From: an uncultured bacterium
GTDB lineage: Bacteria > Patescibacteriota > Microgenomatia > UBA1406 > GWC2-37-13
Reading direction: 5' to 3'
Assembly (NCBI GenBank): GCA_937914905.1
Contig: CALESU010000049.1
Span: 1-5,341 of the forward strand
Length of the DNA stretch: 5,341 nucleotides
A program made the translations under genes and the position numbers. The notes below the pieces were generated by a model. It was not told the origin of the DNA, ran no database searches, and saw only the letters and a list, made by a program, of their open reading frames with translations. Position 1 is the stretch's first letter. Every line of letters starts with the position of its first letter. Shown here piece by piece: positions 1 to 5,341 of this stretch.

Positions 1-1
1 G

Positions 2-115
2 ATCATGGCACTGTCGCGGGCGATCACGCCCGGCACGCAGGTGGTGCTTGGTGCAATTTGTATCTCGGCTCTCGGACTTTTACTTATCAAATACGTAAAA
101 CGGGTCAAAAAGTAG
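2..115 (+). CDS. C-terminal end of an unidentified membrane-anchored protein (5' partial)
   Basis: An open frame enters from the left edge and runs for 37 codons to a TAG at 113-115. I do not recognise the protein. Residues 14-29 (VVLGAICISALGLLLI) form one hydrophobic helix, followed by the basic tail KYVKRVKK. That is the usual form of a C-terminal membrane anchor with its tail in the cytoplasm, or of the last helix of a polytopic protein. An ATG at 5-7 could in principle start a 36-residue peptide, but no -10 box or ribosome binding site can be seen because the sequence begins there. A truncated longer gene is more likely. The stop lies 23 bases before comEA, so the two could be co-transcribed. 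The first 50 bases are about 68% G+C (34 of 50), clearly richer than the rest of the window. Confidence 0.55.
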   Translation: MMALSRAITPGTQVVLGAICISALGLLLIKYVKRVKK

Positions 116-123
116 CTTCTGTG

Positions 124-132
124 TGATAAGAT
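124..132 (+). promoter_or_regulatory. Extended -10 promoter element for comEA, giving a predicted leaderless transcript
   Basis: The nine bases TGATAAGAT contain a TG dinucleotide, one spacer base and the hexamer TAAGAT (4 of 6 matches to TATAAT, with the key first T, second A and last T present). If the last T is -7, then +1 falls at 139, the A of the comEA ATG. No good -35 hexamer is visible at 16-18 bp upstream (104-109 reads gtcaaa), which fits the extended -10 class. There is no Shine-Dalgarno sequence before the ATG. Leaderless initiation is an inference from spacing. Confidence 0.5.
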
Positions 133-138
133 GACTTC

Positions 139-855
139 ATGAACTTACATGAGTTCTTACACAACATTAAATCACGGTATATCGATGTTTATTCTTCTCA
201 GCTGAGCCGGTATCGTATTGAAATTATTCTCATTAGTCTCGCTGGTTTTATTGCAGGCGCATCTCTTCTAACAGCGCCCCCACGGGCTAATTCGATTCGT
301 ACTCAAGAAACACCGCTCGAAGACATGGCTGTTCAGAAAGTATTAAAACAAAAACCTACTCAATCTCCTCTATTGCTTGCGGTAGACGTCTCGGGAGCGG
401 TAAATAGTCCTGACGTGTATTATGCAAGTCCAGGAGCACGTATCGTGGACATGATTAAAATGGCTGGTGGGCTTTCGTATCAAGCAGATGTATTGTTTGT
501 GGAACGGAATTTTAATATGTCTACCTATATTTTTGATCAAGAAAAAATTCATATCCCCTCTATTTGGGACATCTCACAAGGGATTTTTGTGGAAGAGCCA
601 AAACTGCTCGAGTACCTCGAACCACGAGCTGTGGAAACAAAGAAAAATAGCTCAATCAGTCCAGTTCAATCCACCTCGGCACTTTCACTCAACACTGCAT
701 CCGTGGAGGAGCTGGATATGCTTCCTGGAGTTGGCCCTGTGACTGCTCAAAAAATTATTGACAATAGGCCATATGAAAGCGCTGACGAACTCGTTTCTAA
801 AAAGGTAATCAACGCATCATTGTGGGATAAAATTCAGGAAATGGTAGCGCCTTAA
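139..855 (+). CDS. comEA: ComEA-like competence DNA receptor (SLBB plus helix-hairpin-helix)
   Basis: This 238-residue protein should bind incoming double-stranded DNA at the outer face of the membrane and pass it to ComEC. Residues 1-27 are a short cytoplasmic segment. Residues 28-46 (EIILISLAGFIAGASLL) form a single membrane anchor. A linker follows, then an SLBB/OB-type domain at about 78-141 (VDVSGAVNSPDVYYASPGAR, then MIKMAGGL). After a variable linker, a C-terminal helix-hairpin-helix DNA-binding domain spans 182-237 with LNTASVEELDMLPGVGPVTA and QKIIDNRPY. The first hairpin (PGVG) is intact. The second hairpin has KKVINAS where the family usually has a Gly-Ile-Gly turn, so it looks degenerate. 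Length and domain order match Gram-positive ComEA. The start fits the -10 box spacing. comEC follows after 9 bases in the same frame, so the pair is almost certainly one transcript. The family call is firm; DNA binding is inferred from the family. Confidence 0.9.
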   Translation: MNLHEFLHNIKSRYIDVYSSQLSRYRIEIILISLAGFIAGASLLTAPPRANSIRTQETPLEDMAVQKVLKQKPTQSPLLLAVDVSGAVNSPDVYYASPGARIVDMIKMAGGLSYQADVLFVERNFNMSTYIFDQEKIHIPSIWDISQGIFVEEPKLLEYLEPRAVETKKNSSISPVQSTSALSLNTASVEELDMLPGVGPVTAQKIIDNRPYESADELVSKKVINASLWDKIQEMVAP

Positions 856-864
856 AAAGTCCTT

Positions 865-1716
865 ATGGATACCCTCACGGCATTGGTACGGTCATATTTT
901 CACGAACCCTACGCATCCCTTGTCAATGGGATTTTACTCGGGCGACAGCTTTTTGTTTCCGATGTATTTTATACTCAACTCAAGCACGTGGGACTGATTC
1001 ATATAGTGGTGCTATCGGGCCAAAATATCGCGATCCTGGCTAACATGTCTCTTTCAGTACTTGTACCATTAGTTGGGAGGCGAAGAGCGTCTCTGGGAAC
1101 CATTTTCATCATCGTGGTGTTTGTTTTGTTCGTGGGAGTAGAGCCGCCAGTCGTACGAGCGAGCATTATGGGAACTATTGCACTTGTTGGTTTGTTATTA
1201 GGAAGGAAAACCGTTGCTCTTTGGTGTTTGGTACTCGGAGGAATCGTCATGGTGTTGGTCCGACCCGACTGGATCCAAAGCATTTCGTTTCAACTTTCCT
1301 TTGGCGCAACCTTAGGAATCATATTGTTCGGATCAACGCCTCCAGAAAAACAACATGAAATGAACTCCTCCCATCTAGCATCGTCTTCCTCCTTACTCTC
1401 CACGGACATATCAAATAATAATGTAATGAAATACCTCTATGAAGAACTCCGCATATCAATTTCCGCTCAATTATTTACCCTGCCCTTGATATTTTGGTAC
1501 TTTCGACAAATATCTCTCGTGGCTCCCCTTGCGAACATACTCATTTCATGGACCATCATCCCCATCATGATACTGAGCGCATTGAGCATTGGTATAGGAC
1601 TCGTGCATTGGGAAAGTGGATTTGTGTTTTCGTGGCTTCTATTCCCTCTTTTGTCTTGGCTCGTGCTCGTGGTAGAGAGTCTAGACACAATTCCATACTC
1701 TTCAATCTCCTGGTAG
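865..1716 (+). CDS. comEC: ComEC/Rec2-type competence channel, membrane core only
   Basis: This 283-residue polytopic protein is the Competence domain (PF03772 type) thought to form the channel that carries single-stranded DNA across the membrane. Family landmarks appear in order: LVNGILLGRQ near 19-28, GLIHIVVLSGQNIAIL at 43-58 (compare the usual H-x-x-x-x-SG-x-x), GVEPPVVRASIMG at 91-103, QLSFGATLGII at 143-153, and LPLIFWYFRQISLVAPLANI at 206-225. About 7-8 membrane helices are expected. A Ser/Asn-rich polar loop occupies about 157-190. Full-length ComEC is usually 600-800 residues. This one lacks both the N-terminal DUF4131 (OB-fold) region and the C-terminal metallo-beta-lactamase-like domain, a reduced form I believe is common in Patescibacteria. 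The ATG is the first possible start after the in-frame comEA stop. No Shine-Dalgarno sequence precedes it, so translation is probably coupled to comEA. It converges with the minus-strand gene ending at 1801. Confidence 0.88.
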   Translation: MDTLTALVRSYFHEPYASLVNGILLGRQLFVSDVFYTQLKHVGLIHIVVLSGQNIAILANMSLSVLVPLVGRRRASLGTIFIIVVFVLFVGVEPPVVRASIMGTIALVGLLLGRKTVALWCLVLGGIVMVLVRPDWIQSISFQLSFGATLGIILFGSTPPEKQHEMNSSHLASSSSLLSTDISNNNVMKYLYEELRISISAQLFTLPLIFWYFRQISLVAPLANILISWTIIPIMILSALSIGIGLVHWESGFVFSWLLFPLLSWLVLVVESLDTIPYSSISW

Positions 1717-1739
1717 ATATGTGTGCTGAGTATTGAGCC

Positions 1740-1782
1740 AAAAAAAATGAGGCGCCCGTACATATGTTGTATGGGCGCCTCA
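1740..1782 (-). terminator. Intrinsic terminator of the minus-strand Wzy/TPR gene
   Basis: Left arm 1748-1762 (tgaggcgcccgtaca) and right arm 1768-1782 (tgtatgggcgcctca) pair over 15 positions around a 5-base loop (1763-1767). Eight A residues at 1740-1747 become a run of eight U directly after the stem when read on the minus strand. The stem begins 18 bases past the stop codon at 1801-1803. One pair (1758/1772) is G-U in plus-strand RNA but a C-A mismatch in minus-strand RNA. No T run follows the hairpin on the plus strand, so this is a terminator mainly for the minus-strand gene. It may also cap the 3' end of the comEC message. Confidence 0.9.
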
Positions 1783-1800
1783 GACGGATGTTCTTATCTA

Positions 1801-3852
1801 TTATCGTCTTACCGCAGCTTCAGGTGAAGCATTTTGAGGTAATTCGATCTTCTCCTCAAGTTGTGGCTGAGGAGGGGTTGGCAAATTCAACTCACTGTTT
1901 GCAGGAGCAACCACTTCTGGCTGTTGTCCTTGCTGCTCAGCAAGTTTTGCAAGCTCTTCTTGAAACTTTACCTTGAACTCGTCAAGATTTTTTTGAGCTG
2001 ACTTATAATCTTCAGGCTGTTTCGCAGGATCAATAAGTCCGACGACGACTTGCATTTGATCTACTGCTGAACCATACAGACCTTTTTGATAGTAAGTCCA
2101 TGCAAGGTTATAATTTGCATTTGCCCAATCAGGCTTGAGTGAAACTGCTTGTTCGAACATTCTTTGAGCTTCGTCATAGTTTTGGAACAAGTAGAAGATT
2201 CCTCCTAGATCAAGTCTGAGGACTGGGTTACGAGGATCAAGAACGATCGCTTGCTGATAGGCAGAAACGGCCCATACTGGTGCATTTTCTGCAACATTCA
2301 CGATCTGTCTATAAACTGCGGCAAGTGTTTCCCAGTTGGTAACTTTTCCAGGATTTAATGCGACTGCAGCTTTTGCTTGCTCGATAGAAGACTGAATTGC
2401 TTGCGCAATGGTTTGTCTATCAGCATCAGTAATCTGAGCTGGATCTTTTGCCGCGATGTTGTTTGCCACGATCAGGTTCGTTTGTGCAAACTGACGTCTG
2501 AACTCTTCATTTGTTTCGTTCAGCTGGATCGCTTTAACCTGATTTTCATACAGCTTTTGAAGACTATTATCTGCAACAGAGTCTAACGATAGCTTGAAGT
2601 AATACTCCGACATAAACTGTCTCCCTAGGAAAAATGAAGTTCCACCCAATACGAGGAGGGTTAGAACAACAACTCCGATATATATCGGGAGAAGTCCAGA
2701 TAGGTCAATGATATATTCGTCTTGTGTTGTTTTCTGCTGTAAATCGGCAGTCATCAAGGCGATGCTTACGAAAAACAAGAAGTATGTAACGAGTGATGGA
2801 GGAAGTAAAGCAAGTATAACGAGTGAGACAATAAACATACCCGCTGTTTCCACTTTTACTTCTTTTATCTTTTTGATGAACAAAGATATTAACAGAGTAT
2901 ATCCTACAACTCCTAATGCCCCTAATTCAGTAAACACATGCAGTAACGCTGATCGAGAAGAAGCAAATGAGTTTACTTGCCATAAGGGACTAAGGTTGTA
3001 TTCGGCCGTACGAACCTGACTGAATATGGAGCCGAAATTATCAACTCCTACTCCAAACAGCGCGGTCATGGGACTTTTCAATACCTCAACCGCTGCGAAC
3101 CATGACATTGAAAAGGGAGCAAGTAGTATTTGTGCCCCTTGAGTCATTATTTGTTGGACAAGAACGAATGTATGAAATAGTCCGGCTAGCAAAGTGAATA
3201 GTCCAACAACACCCATCACCGTCATCACTGCTCTATTATATTCATCTTTTGAATGACGTTTCTGGTGCATTCTGTTGAGGTAAAGACCCAATCCAACAAG
3301 CACAAACACAATATATGCAAGGAATTGAACAGATGTGCCTATGGGATTAAAAACGGTACTAGAAAGGAAAGACCAATATACCGGAAGTGTGACACTTTGG
3401 AATGGATTCACCATAATGATCAAGGTGAGAATGGAAACCAATGCTCCTGAAACACCCAGGATCAAAACGGGTGCAAATCTTGCCTTTGTAAAGGCGTGAG
3501 ATGCATAAAAATAAAATATTGCGAATAGACAAATAGTTACCAAGCCGAAAGATGGATTAAATACTGCTTGGAGCTTATTTGGTGACATAAGCGCAACCGA
3601 AAGAATGTATGACAATACGATAAGCAGCATCGACTGTGTTGCTGAATTATGTATCCACACAAATTTGCGCAGAAGTACAAATTTACCAAATGCCAGGAAC
3701 AACATTCCGAGCATGGCAAATGTGAGGAAATAATATTTGCTGTAGACAAGAAAATCTCTCGTCACAGGCAAGAAGAAAAGAGGAAACAGAAATACAATTC
3801 CATAGACCGCGAATTGCATGATTTGGTTAATAATTTTGGACTGGGTACTCAT
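1801..3852 (-). CDS. Wzy/WaaL-superfamily O-antigen ligase/polymerase-like membrane protein with C-terminal TPR domain
   Basis: This 683-residue protein has about 11 predicted membrane helices in residues 13-408 (near 13-30, 36-60, 72-89, 101-119, 127-148, 171-193, 208-232, 308-326, 335-350, 352-369, 386-408). A large loop at 233-305 carries the Wzy_C-like signature: GVGVDNFGSIF at 267-277, then SSRSALLHVFTELGALG at 298-314, where His305 and Glu309 occupy the usual HN..L..E.G region. Positive-inside charges (KRHSK after helix 6, KKIKEVK after helix 8) put this loop and the C-terminus outside the cell. Residues about 411-608 are helical, with clear TPRs near 506-540, 543-574 (EAQRMFEQAVSLKP) and 577-608. 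A short coiled segment and a Pro/Gln-rich tail follow. Such enzymes transfer or polymerise lipid-linked glycans on the outer face, and the TPRs may dock a partner. Substrate and exact activity cannot be read from sequence; only the fold class is well supported. The start is fixed by the adjacent promoter. Confidence 0.8.
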   Translation of the reverse strand: MSTQSKIINQIMQFAVYGIVFLFPLFFLPVTRDFLVYSKYYFLTFAMLGMLFLAFGKFVLLRKFVWIHNSATQSMLLIVLSYILSVALMSPNKLQAVFNPSFGLVTICLFAIFYFYASHAFTKARFAPVLILGVSGALVSILTLIIMVNPFQSVTLPVYWSFLSSTVFNPIGTSVQFLAYIVFVLVGLGLYLNRMHQKRHSKDEYNRAVMTVMGVVGLFTLLAGLFHTFVLVQQIMTQGAQILLAPFSMSWFAAVEVLKSPMTALFGVGVDNFGSIFSQVRTAEYNLSPLWQVNSFASSRSALLHVFTELGALGVVGYTLLISLFIKKIKEVKVETAGMFIVSLVILALLPPSLVTYFLFFVSIALMTADLQQKTTQDEYIIDLSGLLPIYIGVVVLTLLVLGGTSFFLGRQFMSEYYFKLSLDSVADNSLQKLYENQVKAIQLNETNEEFRRQFAQTNLIVANNIAAKDPAQITDADRQTIAQAIQSSIEQAKAAVALNPGKVTNWETLAAVYRQIVNVAENAPVWAVSAYQQAIVLDPRNPVLRLDLGGIFYLFQNYDEAQRMFEQAVSLKPDWANANYNLAWTYYQKGLYGSAVDQMQVVVGLIDPAKQPEDYKSAQKNLDEFKVKFQEELAKLAEQQGQQPEVVAPANSELNLPTPPQPQLEEKIELPQNASPEAAVRR

Positions 3853-3860
3853 ATTTAAAG

Positions 3861-3889
3861 ATTGTAGAGAGTTTTTATTTCATTGTCAA
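3861..3889 (-). promoter_or_regulatory. Near-consensus sigma-70 promoter for the Wzy/TPR gene, almost leaderless
   Basis: On the minus strand, TTGACA (6 of 6; plus coordinates 3884-3889) and TACAAT (5 of 6; 3861-3866) are separated by exactly 17 bp. The standard distance places +1 at about 3854 (an A), two bases before the ATG at 3852. The whole gap from -10 box to ATG is 8 bases (ctttaaat) and holds no Shine-Dalgarno sequence. The message is therefore predicted to be leaderless or to have a leader of only 1-3 bases. This promoter makes the gene independent of the upstream surface-protein gene. Confidence 0.85.
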
Positions 3890-3899
3890 CGGTGATATC

Positions 3900-3913
3900 A
3901 AAATTCAAATTTT
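3900..3913. promoter_or_regulatory. AT-only inverted repeat upstream of the -35 box (possible UP element or operator)
   Basis: The plus strand reads aaaatt-ca-aatttt, a perfect 6-bp inverted repeat around two bases. Its centre is about 53 bp upstream of the predicted start of the Wzy/TPR transcript, the region where an UP element contacts the RNA polymerase alpha subunit. It could equally be a small operator or simply AT-rich spacer. Position and symmetry are seen directly; any function is inference. Confidence 0.3.
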
Positions 3914-3950
3914 ATCGTATTCTGACAAGATAAATAAAGATATTTGTAGA

Positions 3951-5341
3951 TTACTTCCCTTGAAGGAGTACTGGGACAGTCCCACAAAGAATTTGTTTTC
4001 CTGACGGGTCAAATAGCCCACGAAACGCATGAGGGCACAAGGCGTTTGAAAATTGAACATCTTGAGGATTGGTAAAAACATAGCCTATGCTCGATTGTGA
4101 CATTCCCCCCTTGACTCCAAACCCTGGAATTGTTCCCACTTCCAGCAAGTCCCCTACCTTAATCTTACCTTTTTCTGTGGAGACAAATACATCCACTTGA
4201 CCTACCAAACCTATCAAGACGTTTTTGTCTGTCTGTCCTTCCGTTGAATTCCCCACAAAGCCAGCGCCGAGAGAAACAACACCTACAACGGGTTCATTTA
4301 CGCGGGCATTACTTATCCCTCTCTGAGAAACGCTCATAACTGTCCCTGCTGGCCATACCTGATCTGTTTCAAAATACTCAGCAAAATCAGCTCCTTTTGT
4401 CTCATAAACTACTCCCCCTTTATTCAGCTTTATGCTTCCCACCTGAGTCCCGGAGCTTTCCATCGTTGACTCGGCATAAAAACGAACAAATGTTCCTTGG
4501 GAAGAAGTTCCGGGAACACCCAACTTGAGGTCGAGCAAATGGGGCTGATCAGTTGACGTATCTGCCGTATTCAAAAAAGAAACCAAAGATGAAAAAGGTT
4601 CCGCCCCAGCTACGACCAGCTTCTGTTCTGGTTTGAAAATCCCAATCCCCACATGCCCTATCGGAAATACGGTTGCATTATTCACACTTGGTTGAATCCA
4701 AATATCGCCGTTATCAACTCCTGTGGATTGCAAAAGAAGGGATTCACCTTCCAAAGACAATGTGCTATCCAGGGATCGTATTTTTGGGTCATCCCCTTTC
4801 AGTTTAAATTCGTTATTTTGTACATCTATGTCGAACAGTAAATTCATGTCGGGACTGCCCTGTTCGATTTGAGGATTTAAGTATGTATATGTATTAATTA
4901 AGTAGCGTGGAGTTAACTCTTCTCCGCCGGCAATAGTTACCCCCAAATACATAACGGGGAAATCAACAAAAAGATTTTCCGAGATAGGGGTCATGTCACA
5001 ATCTTTTCCAAGAGAAATGGTAAATGATCCTTGATAATCGGGCATGATGGCATACTCTCCAGCACAAACGCCTTTATAAAGAGAGTCAGCAGATAATTGA
5101 TCTGCATACAGATTGAACGTAACGTCAACTGCATAGTCGATAGGTGTCCCTTTTGAATCAATCAATGAACCGCTAAAGGGGAGAATTTTTGGGGAAGACT
5201 GAGTCGAACGAGGTTTGTTAAGAGAAGAAAAATTGCGATACAAATGGAATACAACATACAATAAAATACTCGCAAGGATTAAGCCTAATAATATTGCCAA
5301 ATATTTGAATTTAAACGTTCGTACACCTTGAGGAAGGTTAA
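3951..5341 (-). CDS. Membrane-anchored, tail-fibre-like surface protein with Peptidase_G2-like C-terminal domain (5' partial)
   Basis: 462 residues are visible. A TTG at 5298-5300 could start a 449-residue form, but the frame stays open to the edge (NLPQGVRTFKFKY precedes it), so the true start probably lies outside. Numbering here is from that TTG. Residues 2-19 are one membrane helix behind basic residues, giving an outside C-terminus. Residues 38-135 resemble a beta-module widespread in bacterial surface proteins (FSGSLIDSKGTPI, TFNLYAD, GSFTISLG, YLGVTIAGGEELTPRYLI). HVGIGIFKPEQKLVVAG at 216-232 matches the VGIG..P..KL.V.G segment of tail-fibre proteins. Residues about 268-410 (SSGTQVGSIKLNKGGVVYE, GADFAEYFE, VVGVVSLGAG, VLIGLVGQVDV, KVGDLLEVGTIPGFG) resemble the Peptidase_G2 domain of phage neck appendages. 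Its four cysteines (79, 101, 422, 439) form two local pairs that could be disulfides. Likely an adhesin or surface fibre; the ligand is unknown. No clear terminator follows it. Confidence 0.75.
   Translation of the reverse strand, partial: NLPQGVRTFKFKYLAILLGLILASILLYVVFHLYRNFSSLNKPRSTQSSPKILPFSGSLIDSKGTPIDYAVDVTFNLYADQLSADSLYKGVCAGEYAIMPDYQGSFTISLGKDCDMTPISENLFVDFPVMYLGVTIAGGEELTPRYLINTYTYLNPQIEQGSPDMNLLFDIDVQNNEFKLKGDDPKIRSLDSTLSLEGESLLLQSTGVDNGDIWIQPSVNNATVFPIGHVGIGIFKPEQKLVVAGAEPFSSLVSFLNTADTSTDQPHLLDLKLGVPGTSSQGTFVRFYAESTMESSGTQVGSIKLNKGGVVYETKGADFAEYFETDQVWPAGTVMSVSQRGISNARVNEPVVGVVSLGAGFVGNSTEGQTDKNVLIGLVGQVDVFVSTEKGKIKVGDLLEVGTIPGFGVKGGMSQSSIGYVFTNPQDVQFSNALCPHAFRGLFDPSGKQILCGTVPVLLQGK

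Noticed and set aside
467..742. Plus-strand open frame of 91 codons overlapping comEA in another frame.
   Set aside because: It lies wholly inside comEA, whose SLBB and HhH domains span the same bases, and its translation has no recognisable motif.
1764..1976. Plus-strand open frame of 70 codons beginning inside the terminator hairpin.
   Set aside because: It is antisense to the 3' end of the Wzy/TPR gene, begins in the hairpin loop, and shows no domain or promoter.
3911..3934. Inverted repeat tttatc ... gataaa after the surface-protein stop, considered as its terminator.
   Set aside because: Only six pairs, five of them A-U, around a 12-base loop, and the following sequence is broken by G residues. 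Too weak to call; readthrough into the Wzy/TPR gene is possible.
5298..5300. TTG taken as the true start of the surface protein.
   Set aside because: The frame is open for 13 more codons to the window edge, and these include basic residues that suit the cytoplasmic side of the following helix. A start outside the window is more likely.
139..5341. Alternative code with TGA read as glycine, as in some Patescibacteria (Gracilibacteria, Absconditabacteria).
   Set aside because: No in-frame TGA occurs inside any convincing gene, and conserved motifs read well with the standard code. The absence of TGA among five stops is too small a sample to mean anything.
3951..5341. Prophage tail gene, given the tail-fibre and neck-appendage resemblance.
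   Set aside because: It has its own N-terminal membrane anchor and no neighbouring phage structural, integrase or lysis genes. A cellular surface protein fits better.

Overview
The window looks like chromosomal DNA from an uncultured Candidate Phyla Radiation (Patescibacteria) bacterium, most likely of the Microgenomates type. This is inferred from gene content and style, not from a marker gene. The evidence is compact spacing, moderately AT-rich coding sequence, a reduced ComEC with only its membrane competence core, starts without Shine-Dalgarno sequences sitting directly behind -10 boxes, and a tail-fibre-like surface protein with a GADFAEYF motif. The standard genetic code fits: all five visible stops are TAA or TAG, and no TGA interrupts the genes.

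Left part, plus strand. Positions 2-115 hold the last 37 codons of a gene cut by the window edge, ending in a membrane helix and a basic tail. After 23 bases comes comEA (139-855), a membrane-anchored DNA receptor with an SLBB-type domain and a helix-hairpin-helix domain. Nine bases later comEC (865-1716) encodes the DNA-uptake channel core. The two com genes share a reading frame and are separated only by one TAA and three codons. An extended -10 box would place the comEA transcript start exactly on its ATG.

Middle, minus strand. Gene 3852-1801 encodes a polytopic protein of the O-antigen ligase/polymerase (Wzy/WaaL) superfamily. About 11 membrane helices are followed by a TPR solenoid predicted to lie outside the cell. 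It has a near-consensus sigma-70 promoter (TTGACA, 17 bp, TACAAT) only 8 bases before the ATG, and a strong intrinsic terminator (1740-1782) in the gap where it converges with comEC.

Right part, minus strand. From 3951 to the window edge runs a membrane-anchored surface protein, open at its 5' end. Its extracellular part combines an N-terminal beta-module common in bacterial surface proteins, a tail-fibre type VGIG...P..KLVV.G segment, and a C-terminal domain resembling the Peptidase_G2 (self-cleaving chaperone) domain of phage neck appendages.

Overall the genes concern the cell envelope: DNA uptake on one strand, and surface glycan handling plus a fibre-like surface protein on the other. 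I see no RNA gene, CRISPR array or insertion sequence. No gap between genes exceeds 100 bases.
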